A stretch of 10,998 nt of DNA from Chloroflexota bacterium (GCA_005881235.1 VBEQ01000219.1:1-10998); one strand, 5' to 3'; positions 1 to 6,908 are shown, numbered from the stretch's first letter. The notes: generated by a model from the letters alone, not told the origin. Numbers and translations: made by a program.

Positions 1-68
1 TATACGTTCGCTCGACCTATCCGAAGGCTTTGCCTGATCGAGCTTGTTTGATTCTCATGAGGCTCGCA

Positions 69-74
69 TAGACT
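69..74 (+). promoter_or_regulatory. Putative -10 box for leaderless ftsH transcript
   Basis: TAGACT fits the TANNNT -10 pattern and ends 8 nt before the ftsH ATG at 83. Transcription starting at the usual distance would begin at or next to the ATG. No Shine-Dalgarno sequence is visible between the box and the start, which agrees with a leaderless mRNA. A TTG-type -35 (TTGTTT, 44-49) lies 19 nt upstream, a long spacing. This is inference from pattern only. Confidence 0.35.
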
Positions 75-82
75 AGCCCTAT

Positions 83-2029
83 ATGGCGCTCCGACCCGAC
101 CAGACACCGCCGCCCCAGAGCCCCAAAACCCCGCGCCAGCCGGGGTCCTGGCTTCGGCTCGCCCTGCTAGCCGGGCTCAGCCTGTATATCGTGATCCTGC
201 TCTCGCCGGTGCTCAGCCGGTTCGGCGGGCCGGCCCGGGTGGACCTGAGCTATTCACAGCTGCTGACGCAAGTCGACAACGGGAACGTGGCGGACATCAC
301 CATTCAGGGCCAGAGCGCCCAGGGTGACCTGAAGTCGTCATTTACCAGCAACGGGGTCACGAACACGCAATTCAGCGCGACCGTGCCGGACAACGTCGGG
401 CTGACCGATCCGACCTTCTTCCCCCTGTTGAAGAGTAAAGATGTCGCGACCGTGGTCAAGCAGGACACCGGCGGCCTGGGAAGCCTGCTGTTCACCTTCC
501 TGCCATTCCTGGTACTGATCGCGATCTGGATCTGGTTTATGCGACGAAGCGGCCAGGCGGCGCAGGGCATTTTCAGTTTCGGGCGCAGCCGGGCCCGCAT
601 GCAGGAACCGGGCACGCCCAAGACCACCTTTCACGACGTGGCCGGGGTTGAGCAGGCGCAATTCGAGCTGCAGGAGATGGTCGATTTCCTGCGCGATCCG
701 CAGAAGTTCCAGAAGCTGGGCGGCCGGATGCCAAAAGGCGTGCTACTCATCGGACCGCCGGGCACGGGCAAGACCCTGCTGGCGCGTGCCATCGCCGGCG
801 AGGCCGGCGTGCCATTCTTCAGCATTTCGGCCTCCGAGTTCGTCGAGATGTTCGTCGGCGTCGGCGCTTCGCGCGTCCGCAGTCTCTTCGAAGACGCCAA
901 GAAGCATTCGCCGTCGGTGATCTTCGTCGACGAACTCGATGCCGTCGGCCGCCAGCGCGGCGCCGGTCTCGGCGGCGGCAACGATGAACGCGAACAGACC
1001 CTCAACCAGCTGCTGGTCGAGATGGACGGCTTCGATCAGCGCGAGGCCGTGGTGGTGGTCGCCGCCTCGAACCGGGCCGACGTCCTTGATCCAGCCCTGC
1101 TCCGGCCGGGCCGCTTCGATCGGCGCGTCGTCGTCGACCGGCCCGATCGTCGCGGGCGCGCCGCCATCCTGAAGGTGCACACCCGCAGCGTGCCGCTGGC
1201 ACCCGACGTCGACCTCGAGATCATTGCCCGCTCGACACCGGGGCTCGTCGGCGCGGACCTCGCCAACCTCGTCAACGAGGCCGCCCTGCACGCATCGCGC
1301 ACCAACCGGACGACGGTGGCGATGGAAGACTTCGAAGAGTCATTCGATCGAGTCGTGCTGGGGTCGGAGCGCAAGATCTACCTCAGCGAGGCGGAACGTC
1401 GCGTGATCGCCTACCACGAGTCGGGCCACGCGCTGGTCGCCTGGTATCAGCCGCAGTCAGATCCGGTCCATAAGATCACGATCGTTCCGCGCGGCATGGC
1501 GCTGGGCGTCACCCAGTCGATCCCGACCGACGACCGGCATAACCTCTCCGAGGAATATCTCGAGGCGCGCATCGCGATGGCGCTCGGCGGTCGCGCGGCG
1601 GAACAACTGGGCCTTGGATCGATCACGACCGGCGCGCAGAACGACCTGGAGACCGCGACCGAGCTGGCCCGCCACATGGTGGTGAGCTGGGGGATGAGCC
1701 AGAAGATGGGCCTCTTCTCCTTCGACGATTCGCCGCAGGCCGTCTTCCTCGGGCGCGAGCTGGCCGGAAGCCCACACATCAGCCAGCGGACGGCGGCCAT
1801 CATCGACGAGGAAGTCACCCGGCTGCTCCACGAGGGCTACGAAACGGCAGAGAGCATCCTGACCACGAACCGCGCCAAGCTGGACACGCTGGCCAATGCC
1901 CTGCTGCAGGAAGAAGTCCTGGACGAAGACCAGATCGCGCGCCTGATCGGCCCGCGGGCCCTCGAGGGCGGCATCGCCACGCCCAAGCCCTGGAAAGCCG
2001 CCGTCACCGATGCCGGGGCGCAGGTCTAA
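83..2029 (+). CDS. ftsH: ATP-dependent zinc metalloprotease FtsH
   Basis: FtsH is a hexameric, membrane-anchored AAA+ protease that pulls out and degrades misfolded membrane proteins and selected regulators. The 648-residue product shows the full family order. A first membrane segment lies at about residues 22-46, an extracytoplasmic domain follows, and a second membrane segment lies at about 132-153. The AAA module has Walker A GPPGTGKT (224-231), the pore motif FVGVG, Walker B ending VDELDAVG, and the arginine-finger region RPGRFDRR. The zinc protease site is HESGH (His445, Glu446, His449), with the third ligand Asp521 in TTGAQND. Length is typical. The start at 83 gives a proper basic N-terminus before the first helix. 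No Shine-Dalgarno is seen, so the transcript may be leaderless. lon follows after 3 bp, implying an operon. No key residue is missing. Confidence 0.97.
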   Translation: MALRPDQTPPPQSPKTPRQPGSWLRLALLAGLSLYIVILLSPVLSRFGGPARVDLSYSQLLTQVDNGNVADITIQGQSAQGDLKSSFTSNGVTNTQFSATVPDNVGLTDPTFFPLLKSKDVATVVKQDTGGLGSLLFTFLPFLVLIAIWIWFMRRSGQAAQGIFSFGRSRARMQEPGTPKTTFHDVAGVEQAQFELQEMVDFLRDPQKFQKLGGRMPKGVLLIGPPGTGKTLLARAIAGEAGVPFFSISASEFVEMFVGVGASRVRSLFEDAKKHSPSVIFVDELDAVGRQRGAGLGGGNDEREQTLNQLLVEMDGFDQREAVVVVAASNRADVLDPALLRPGRFDRRVVVDRPDRRGRAAILKVHTRSVPLAPDVDLEIIARSTPGLVGADLANLVNEAALHASRTNRTTVAMEDFEESFDRVVLGSERKIYLSEAERRVIAYHESGHALVAWYQPQSDPVHKITIVPRGMALGVTQSIPTDDRHNLSEEYLEARIAMALGGRAAEQLGLGSITTGAQNDLETATELARHMVVSWGMSQKMGLFSFDDSPQAVFLGRELAGSPHISQRTAAIIDEEVTRLLHEGYETAESILTTNRAKLDTLANALLQEEVLDEDQIARLIGPRALEGGIATPKPWKAAVTDAGAQV

Positions 2030-2032
2030 GAC

Positions 2033-4471
2033 ATGGCGCAAAAGACTCCCCATCCCGAGCCCGCCCCGCAGGGGGCGAGCGAAGGCCCCGCTGAAACCTC
2101 GCTGAGGCGCATTCCCCTCGTGCCCCTGCGGGACGACGTCGTCTTTCCCAAGCTCATCGTGCCCCTCTCGGTCGGCCGCCGGACATCGATCGCCGCGATC
2201 ACGGCGGCCATGGATAAAGACAAACAGGTGTTGCTGGTCGCGCAGAAGGATCCTCAGGTGGACGACACCGTCGAACAGGATCTTTACGCCATCGGCACCA
2301 TCGCCGAAATCAACGGCATGCGGCAGACGCCCGCCGGCGTGCAAATGCTCGTCGCCGGCGCGCAGCGGGCGCGCATCGCGCGCTTCACGCAGTTCAAGCC
2401 CTTCATCGAAGTGGAGATCGAAATCGTCGCCGACCAGGTCGGCGAGGGCCTCGAGATGGAGGCGCACATGCGTTCCGTCAAGAGCCTGTACGAGAAATAC
2501 GTGGAGTCCGGCGCGGCGGTCGCACCCGAAGTCGCGGCCACGGTATCGAAGACGGACGACCCGGTGTATCTGGCCGACCTCGTCTCGGCGGCCCCCGACC
2601 AGACACTCGAGCAGAAGCAGCACATGCTGGAGACGCCCAACGTGCTCGAGCGGCTACGACTTCTCGCCTTGTTTCTCAGCAAGCAGGTCGAGATCCTCGA
2701 GCTGAAAGCCAAGATCCAGAACGAAGTGCAGAGCACGATCGGCAAGCTCCAGCGCGACCAGATCCTGCGCGAGCAACTAAAAGCCATTCGCAAAGAACTC
2801 GGCGAAGACGAGGAAGGCGCCGACCTGCATAGCCTGCGCGAAAAAATCGAAGCGGCCGGGATGCCGGACACCGTGAAAGAGCGCGCCCTCAAAGAAATCG
2901 ACCGGATGCAGAGCATTCCGGCGGCCTCGCCCGAGGTAGGCATCATCCGGACCTATGTCGATTGGCTGATCGCCCTGCCCTGGGGACCGCCGCCCGGCGA
3001 GACCTGGGACATCAAAGTGGCGGCGAAGGTGCTCGACGAGGACCACTATGGCGTCGAGAAAATCAAGGAACGGATCCTGGAATACATGGCCGTCCGCCAG
3101 CGCTCGCAGAGCTTGCGCTCTCCGATTCTCTGTTTCGTCGGACCTCCGGGCGTCGGGAAAACCAGCCTCGGTAAGTCGATCGCTCGGGCCCTGGGCCGCA
3201 AGTTCATTCGACTCTCGCTCGGCGGTATTCACGACGAGGCCGAGATCCGCGGACACCGGCGAACCTACATCGGCGCGATGCCGGGCCGAATTCTGCAGCA
3301 GATGAAAGTCGCCGGGACGCGCAATCCGGTGTTCATGCTCGACGAAGTCGACAAAGTCGGCGCCGACTGGCGCGGCGACCCGTCGTCCGCCTTGCTCGAG
3401 GTCCTCGATCCGGAGCAAAACAAGGATTTCTCGGATCACTACCTGGAAGTCCCTTACGACCTGTCGCAGGTGTTGTTTATCACGACGGCCAACGTTGTCG
3501 ACACCATCATTGCGCCGTTGCGCGACCGTATGGAGATCATCCGGCTTCCCGGGTACACGGAAGACGAGAAGCTGCATATCGCGCAGCAGTTCCTCAAGCC
3601 GCGGCAGTTACGCGAGCACGGGCTGACCGACGAAAACCTCGAAGTTCCTGAGGAGACGGTGCGCTTGCTGATCCGCGAGTACACCCACGAGGCGGGCGTG
3701 CGCAACCTCGACCGCGAGATCGCGAACATCGCTCGCAAGATTCCGCGTCGCATCGCCGAAGGTCAAACAGAAAAAGTCATTGTTGAGCCCGGTGACGTCA
3801 TGAGCTACCTGGGGCCGCCTCGATTCGAATTCGGGGTCGCCGAGCTGGAAGACCAGGTCGGCGCGGTCACCGGCGTGGCCGTCAACGAGTACGGCGGCGA
3901 CGTGATGACCGTCGAGGCGATCCTGATGCAGGGGCGCGGCGAATTCGCCCTGACGGGACAGATCGGCAAGGTGATGGAGGAATCGGCGCGGGCAGCGGTG
4001 AGCTATGCGCGTTCGCATGCGCTCGAGCTCGGACTGAAGCCCGGCTTCTTCGAGGATCATTTCTTTCACATCCACGTGCCGGCGGGCGCGATCCCGAAAG
4101 ACGGTCCCTCGGCGGGCATCACCATGGCCACCGCCGTGGTTTCGGTTCTCACCGATCGACCGGTCCGCCGCGAGGTAGCCATGACCGGCGAGATCACCTT
4201 GCGTGGCAAGGTGTTACCGATTGGCGGGCTGAAAGAAAAACTGCTGGCCGCGCATCGGGCGGGGATCAAGACCTTCATCCTGCCGGAGAAGAATCGCAAG
4301 GACCTGCACGAGGTGCCGGAAGAGGTCAAGAATTCGATGGAGCTCGTTCTGGTCAAGCACGTCGATGAGGTGTTGGACAAGGCGCTGCTGCCGGCAGCCA
4401 CCCGGCCGTCGACGCCCGGCCTCGGGTTCAAGCGACCGTTGGGCGGCTCCCAGCCCGGCACGGTCAACTAG
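2033..4471 (+). CDS. lon: Endopeptidase La (Lon protease)
   Basis: Lon is a soluble homohexameric AAA+ serine protease that degrades misfolded and short-lived regulatory proteins. The 812-residue protein begins with the substrate-binding LON N-domain (PLRDDVVFPKLIVPLSVGR, about 29-47). A helical, coiled-coil-prone middle follows. The AAA module has Walker A GPPGVGKT (370-377) and Walker B MLDEVD (Asp437, Glu438). The C-terminal protease domain carries the catalytic Ser693 in PKDGPSAG and Lys736 in GGLKEKLLAAHR. Their 43-residue spacing matches Ser679/Lys722 of E. coli Lon, so it is the bacterial LonA type. The last ~25 residues are a Pro/Gly-rich tail of no evident function. The ATG lies 3 bp after the ftsH stop, with a weak AGGT inside the end of ftsH, suggesting translational coupling. 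The next gene begins 1 bp after the lon stop. Confidence 0.97.
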   Translation: MAQKTPHPEPAPQGASEGPAETSLRRIPLVPLRDDVVFPKLIVPLSVGRRTSIAAITAAMDKDKQVLLVAQKDPQVDDTVEQDLYAIGTIAEINGMRQTPAGVQMLVAGAQRARIARFTQFKPFIEVEIEIVADQVGEGLEMEAHMRSVKSLYEKYVESGAAVAPEVAATVSKTDDPVYLADLVSAAPDQTLEQKQHMLETPNVLERLRLLALFLSKQVEILELKAKIQNEVQSTIGKLQRDQILREQLKAIRKELGEDEEGADLHSLREKIEAAGMPDTVKERALKEIDRMQSIPAASPEVGIIRTYVDWLIALPWGPPPGETWDIKVAAKVLDEDHYGVEKIKERILEYMAVRQRSQSLRSPILCFVGPPGVGKTSLGKSIARALGRKFIRLSLGGIHDEAEIRGHRRTYIGAMPGRILQQMKVAGTRNPVFMLDEVDKVGADWRGDPSSALLEVLDPEQNKDFSDHYLEVPYDLSQVLFITTANVVDTIIAPLRDRMEIIRLPGYTEDEKLHIAQQFLKPRQLREHGLTDENLEVPEETVRLLIREYTHEAGVRNLDREIANIARKIPRRIAEGQTEKVIVEPGDVMSYLGPPRFEFGVAELEDQVGAVTGVAVNEYGGDVMTVEAILMQGRGEFALTGQIGKVMEESARAAVSYARSHALELGLKPGFFEDHFFHIHVPAGAIPKDGPSAGITMATAVVSVLTDRPVRREVAMTGEITLRGKVLPIGGLKEKLLAAHRAGIKTFILPEKNRKDLHEVPEEVKNSMELVLVKHVDEVLDKALLPAATRPSTPGLGFKRPLGGSQPGTVN

Positions 4472-4472
4472 C

Positions 4473-5057
4473 TTGCTGGGCCGCGGGCCCTGGTTACTCC
4501 TGATCTTGCTGCTGGCTGGCTGCAGCCTGCAGCCCGATGTTTCACAGGCGGCGCCCAACGGCCGGGTCGGGACCGCGGCGCCGCGTCTTTCGGGCGAAAC
4601 GCTCGATGGGTCGGCGCTGTCCGTCGACTTCAAGGCATCCAGCACGGTCCTCGTCTTCTGGGCCGCGTGGTGTGGACCCTGTCGCAAAGAACAGCCGGGC
4701 TTGAACGAGCTGGCGGCCAGCTATGCCCGCTACGGCATCACGTTCGACGGCGTTGACATGCTGGATCACGACCGGGCGCTGGCGCGCGCGTTTTACGCCG
4801 AATTCAAGGTGCCCTATCCGAGTCTGTACGACCCGTCTGGCAGCCTGACGGCGGCCTATGAAATCGACGCGCCACCGTCGTTCGTCCTGGTTGACCGTCG
4901 TGGCGTTGTCGTCGCTCGCTATCCGGGGGAGGCCTCGCAGGCGCAGCTGGCGAAATTAATCGAGCAGAAGCTGATTACTTCGTCCGGCGCTGCCAGCGGG
5001 TCGCCTTCAACATCTTCTTGTGCTTGTGTTTGCGCATTTTCTTCCTGCGCTTCTTGA
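4473..5057 (+). CDS. TlpA/ResA-like thioredoxin-fold lipoprotein
   Basis: This is probably a membrane-anchored thiol-disulfide oxidoreductase acting outside the cytoplasmic membrane, in cytochrome maturation or reduction of exported proteins. The chosen start is a TTG 1 bp after the lon stop. It gives a short basic n-region, a hydrophobic stretch and a lipobox LLAGC with the lipidated Cys at residue 17. An ATG at 4365 lies deep in lon and would hide the signal peptide. The thioredoxin fold carries the active site WCGPC (Cys67, Cys70) and a cis-proline region APPSFVLVD (about 133-141), as in TlpA/ResA proteins. The mature part is of usual size, 194 residues in all. No Shine-Dalgarno is visible; reinitiation after lon is likely. 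Residues 168-194 (Ser/Cys/Ala-rich) are the antisense reading of a small ribosomal protein gene and probably have no role in the fold. The exact substrate cannot be told. Confidence 0.85.
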   Translation: MLGRGPWLLLILLLAGCSLQPDVSQAAPNGRVGTAAPRLSGETLDGSALSVDFKASSTVLVFWAAWCGPCRKEQPGLNELAASYARYGITFDGVDMLDHDRALARAFYAEFKVPYPSLYDPSGSLTAAYEIDAPPSFVLVDRRGVVVARYPGEASQAQLAKLIEQKLITSSGAASGSPSTSSCACVCAFSSCAS

Positions 5058-5070
5058 TTACCGAGCCCAA
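4975..5070 (-). CDS. Small ribosomal subunit protein bS22-like (AURKAIP1/COX24 domain)
   Basis: A 31-residue, extremely basic protein (about half Lys/Arg/His) is encoded on the minus strand. It starts GSVIKKRRKKM after the initiator and ends TRWQRRTK. This pattern matches, from memory, the tiny bS22 protein found on mycobacterial ribosomes and the COX24/AURKAIP1 C-terminal domain of mitochondrial small subunits. Such proteins sit near the decoding centre of the 30S subunit. The start is TTG, the only start codon just before the conserved GSVIKK, preceded by a good Shine-Dalgarno AAGGGA (5077-5082) at 6 nt. The gene is too short for usual gene callers. Its whole length except the first 13 nt lies antisense to the end of the thioredoxin gene. 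A TAGAAT -10-like box at 5116-5121 could drive it. The family call is confident; use as a ribosomal protein here is inferred. Confidence 0.85.
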   Translation of the reverse strand: MGSVIKKRRKKMRKHKHKKMLKATRWQRRTK

Positions 5071-5076
5071 GCCCGG

Positions 5077-5082
5077 TCCCTT
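5077..5082 (-). promoter_or_regulatory. Ribosome binding site of bS22-like gene
   Basis: AAGGGA on the minus strand lies 6 nt before the TTG start at 5070. It supports both the reality of the 31-codon gene and the use of the non-ATG start. Confidence 0.6.
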
Positions 5083-5115
5083 GTCGCAAGCACGGCGCCG
5101 TTCATGTCGCGGAAC

Positions 5116-5121
5116 ATTCTA
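5116..5121 (-). promoter_or_regulatory. Putative -10 box for bS22-like gene
   Basis: TAGAAT on the minus strand differs from TATAAT at one base. A start about 7 nt downstream would give a leader of about 40 nt before the TTG at 5070, carrying the AAGGGA site. No convincing -35 lies 16-18 nt upstream, so this is weak. Confidence 0.3.
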
Positions 5122-5127
5122 GACGAA

Positions 5128-5160
5128 GTTGACGTTTACACTGGTGAGGGGCGTGTCAAC
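5128..5160. promoter_or_regulatory. Inverted repeat in divergent promoter region, possible operator
   Basis: GTTGAC (5128-5133) and GTCAAC (5155-5160) form perfect 6-bp arms separated by 21 bp. Between them lies TACACT (5137-5142), a TANNNT box in the right place for the thiolase transcript. The layout could be a two-site operator for a dimeric regulator controlling the thiolase. Six-bp arms at this spacing can also occur by chance. Confidence 0.25.
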
Positions 5161-5165
5161 GCCTC

Positions 5166-5172
5166 AGGGAGA
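5166..5172 (+). promoter_or_regulatory. Ribosome binding site deciding the thiolase start
   Basis: AGGGAGA lies 7 nt before the ATG at 5180. It favours that start over the in-frame ATG at 5129, which has no such site and would add 17 residues not expected in thiolases. Confidence 0.65.
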
Positions 5173-5179
5173 TCTTTAC

Positions 5180-6334
5180 ATGACAGAAGCCGTCATCGTT
5201 GAAGCTGTCCGTACCGCGATCGGCCGGCGCGGCGGCAAGCTGAGCCCGGTCCGGCCGGACGATCTGCTGGCGCTGACCCTACGGGAGGTGGTCGCCCGTG
5301 CCGGCGTCGACCCCGCGCAGGTCGACGACGTTATCGCGGGCTGCGTCACCCAGACCGGCGAACAGGGCATGAATATCGCGCGCGCCGCTGCCTTGATCGC
5401 GGGCTTCCCCATCGAAGTTCCCGGAACGACCGTGAATCGATTCTGCGGCTCCGGCCAGCAGGCGGTGAACTTCGCCGCCCAGGGCGTCCTCTCGGGCGCA
5501 CAGGAGGTTGTCATCGGCGCCGGCGTCGAAAACATGTCTCGCGTGCCGATGGGGTCGGATGCGTTCGGTCCCGGCGAAGGGCCCGTCAGCCCCAAGCTGA
5601 TGGATCTCTTCGAGATCATCCCGCAGGGCAATTCCGCCGAAATGATTGCCAGGAAGTGGGGCTTCAGCCGCGAGCAACTGGACGAATTTGCCTATCAAAG
5701 CCACGTCAAGGCCGGGCAGGCGATCCAGGAAGGCCGGTTCGCCCGCGAGATCTTCCCGGTGGAGGTCAAGCAGAACGGCAGCAGCTACGAATTCGCCGTC
5801 GACGAAGGCGTGCGCATCCCACCGTCACGCGAAAAAATGGCGCAATTGAAGCCATCGTTTCAGGATGAGGGCGTGGTCACGGCCGGCAACTCCAGCCAGA
5901 TCAGCGATGGCGCCGCGGCCGTGTTGATCATGACCAAGGAAAAAGCCCTGCAGCTGGGGCTGAAGCCGCGGGCGCGCATCGTCGCCCAGGCGATCGTTGG
6001 CTCCGAGCCGACCATCATGTTGACCGGACCGATCCCGGCAACCCAGAAGGTCCTCAAGAAGGCGGGGTTGCAGCTGAGCGATATCGACCTGTTCGAGGTC
6101 AACGAAGCCTTCGCCCCCGTGGTGCTGGCGTGGCAGCACGAGACCGGTGCCGACATGGAGAAAGTCAATTACTCGGGCGGCGCAATTGCGCTCGGGCATC
6201 CCCTGGGTGCCAGCGGCGCGCGCCTGATCACCACCCTGTTGCATGAGCTCGAGCGCCAGGGTGCCCGCTATGGCCTCAGCACGATGTGCATCGGCTACGG
6301 AATGGGCATCGCGACGATCATCGAGACAATCTAG
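5180..6334 (+). CDS. Acetyl-CoA C-acyltransferase (thiolase)
   Basis: This is a thiolase of about 384 residues, the usual length for the family. It joins two acyl-CoA units or, in reverse, cleaves 3-ketoacyl-CoA in beta-oxidation. The nucleophile is Cys89 in VNRFCGSGQQA. NEAFA lies in the second domain. The catalytic His340 is in GGAIALGHPLGASG, and the second Cys370 is in TMCIGYGMG. All catalytic residues are present. The start at 5180 is chosen for its Shine-Dalgarno and because TEAVIVEAVRTAIG is the expected thiolase N-terminus. It is a single gene, divergent from the bS22-like gene and convergent with the membrane protein gene, whose stop codon it overlaps. Sequence alone does not tell biosynthetic from degradative use, and no hydratase or dehydrogenase partner lies nearby, so no symbol is given. 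Confidence 0.93.
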   Translation: MTEAVIVEAVRTAIGRRGGKLSPVRPDDLLALTLREVVARAGVDPAQVDDVIAGCVTQTGEQGMNIARAAALIAGFPIEVPGTTVNRFCGSGQQAVNFAAQGVLSGAQEVVIGAGVENMSRVPMGSDAFGPGEGPVSPKLMDLFEIIPQGNSAEMIARKWGFSREQLDEFAYQSHVKAGQAIQEGRFAREIFPVEVKQNGSSYEFAVDEGVRIPPSREKMAQLKPSFQDEGVVTAGNSSQISDGAAAVLIMTKEKALQLGLKPRARIVAQAIVGSEPTIMLTGPIPATQKVLKKAGLQLSDIDLFEVNEAFAPVVLAWQHETGADMEKVNYSGGAIALGHPLGASGARLITTLLHELERQGARYGLSTMCIGYGMGIATIIETI

Positions 6335-6648
6335 CTCGTCCGGGTGCGCCGATCGGGGAAATGGATCGGCTCGTTGCGGTGGCGGCGTTCGACGACGCCA
6401 CTGAGCACGAACAGGAAGATCACCTGTAGAAGAAAATACGTCGCCACGATCAGGTCGATCACCGTAGTCACGCTTCCGCCGGTCTCGCGCATGTTACCGA
6501 CGGCCAGCCCGAAGAACAGGAAGGAGCACAAATACGTGATCAGCGCGAGCGAGTAGATCGCGTTCTTCCAGAGCTGGCGGTTGGCCAGCAGCCGGTTGAG
6601 CCCACGCGGGGCGGCCTTATCGTTCGATCGCTCTAACTGCATTTCCAT
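6331..6648 (-). CDS. Small two-helix membrane protein of unknown function
   Basis: I do not recognise this 105-residue protein. It has a basic, hydrophilic N-terminus of about 28 residues. Two hydrophobic segments follow, at about 30-51 (AIYSLALITYLCSFLFFGLAV) and 61-85, joined by a short polar loop. The tail is strongly basic (ERRHRNEP, ending RRTRTS). Both ends should therefore face the cytoplasm. The start at 6648 is chosen because GAGAGG (6655-6660) sits 6 nt upstream; an in-frame ATG at 6687 lacks such a site. It overlaps the end of the flp gene by 16 bp in another frame, suggesting coupled translation and perhaps a shared role with the pilin. Its stop shares CTAG with the convergent thiolase stop. 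Function is unknown. Confidence 0.72.
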   Translation of the reverse strand: MEMQLERSNDKAAPRGLNRLLANRQLWKNAIYSLALITYLCSFLFFGLAVGNMRETGGSVTTVIDLIVATYFLLQVIFLFVLSGVVERRHRNEPIHFPDRRTRTS

Positions 6649-6908
6649 TTGTGGCCTCTCAGTTGAGCCGTCTGTCCCGGTGGACATTGCGCAGGTGCCG
6701 GTGTCACGCCAGGGTCGAGCGTGCTCCCGTCCGGCGCGAGCGTGGTGGCGTCGGTGAGGTGGCTGAGCTCGTAACTCACGTCCTGGAAGGTCCCCTGGAG
6801 CTGGTTGCCCGCCAGCACCACGACCGCGAAGCTAATGGTGGCCAGCAACACGAGGAGGAATGCATATTCGGTTAACGCCTGGCCAGCCTGTCTCCGCCGT
6901 TTCTTCAT
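6633..6908 (-). CDS. Flp/Fap-type class III pilin with Cys-containing C-terminal extension
   Basis: This 91-residue protein is a class III (Flp) prepilin, the subunit of tad-type pili. It has a short basic leader (MKKRRRQAG), then QALTEY, where the prepilin peptidase would cut between Gly9 and Gln10 and Glu14/Tyr15 form the diagnostic pair. A hydrophobic helix of about 20 residues follows (FLLVLLATISFAVVVLAG). Usual Flp pilins end after 50-65 residues. This one adds a Thr/Pro/Gly-rich tail with Cys75 and Cys90, which could close a disulfide loop outside the cell. No tadA, tadB, cpaB or peptidase genes are in the window, so its assembly machinery must be elsewhere. It lies 84 bp after the HIT gene on the same strand, and the next gene overlaps its end. 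No clear Shine-Dalgarno is seen. Confidence 0.85.
   Translation of the reverse strand: MKKRRRQAGQALTEYAFLLVLLATISFAVVVLAGNQLQGTFQDVSYELSHLTDATTLAPDGSTLDPGVTPAPAQCPPGQTAQLRGHKWKCS
6655..6660 (-). promoter_or_regulatory. Ribosome binding site deciding the start of the two-helix membrane protein
   Basis: GAGAGG on the minus strand lies 6 nt before the ATG at 6648, inside the end of the flp gene. It favours this start over the ATG at 6687 and suggests that ribosomes finishing flp could reinitiate here. Confidence 0.55.

Noticed and set aside
25..35. Small hairpin AGGC-TTT-GCCT before ftsH as a terminator of an upstream gene
   Set aside because: The stem is only 4 bp and no T-run follows directly.
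743..1291. Minus-strand open frame of 182 codons opposite the FtsH AAA domain
   Set aside because: Antisense to highly conserved ATPase codons; composition and lack of motifs mark it as a shadow.
1457..2623. Long minus-strand open frame (388 codons) opposite ftsH and lon
   Set aside because: It spans the junction of two well-supported genes, has no recognisable motif, and its His/Gly/Arg/Asp-rich make-up is that of a high-GC antisense shadow.
4365..4472. ATG at 4365 as the thioredoxin start
   Set aside because: It lies within the lon coding region in another frame and adds an Arg/Pro/Cys-rich stretch before the lipoprotein signal.
5154..5159. Perfect TTGACA -35 on the minus strand for the bS22-like gene
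   Set aside because: No good -10 lies 16-18 nt downstream, and the TAGAAT box is 32 nt away.
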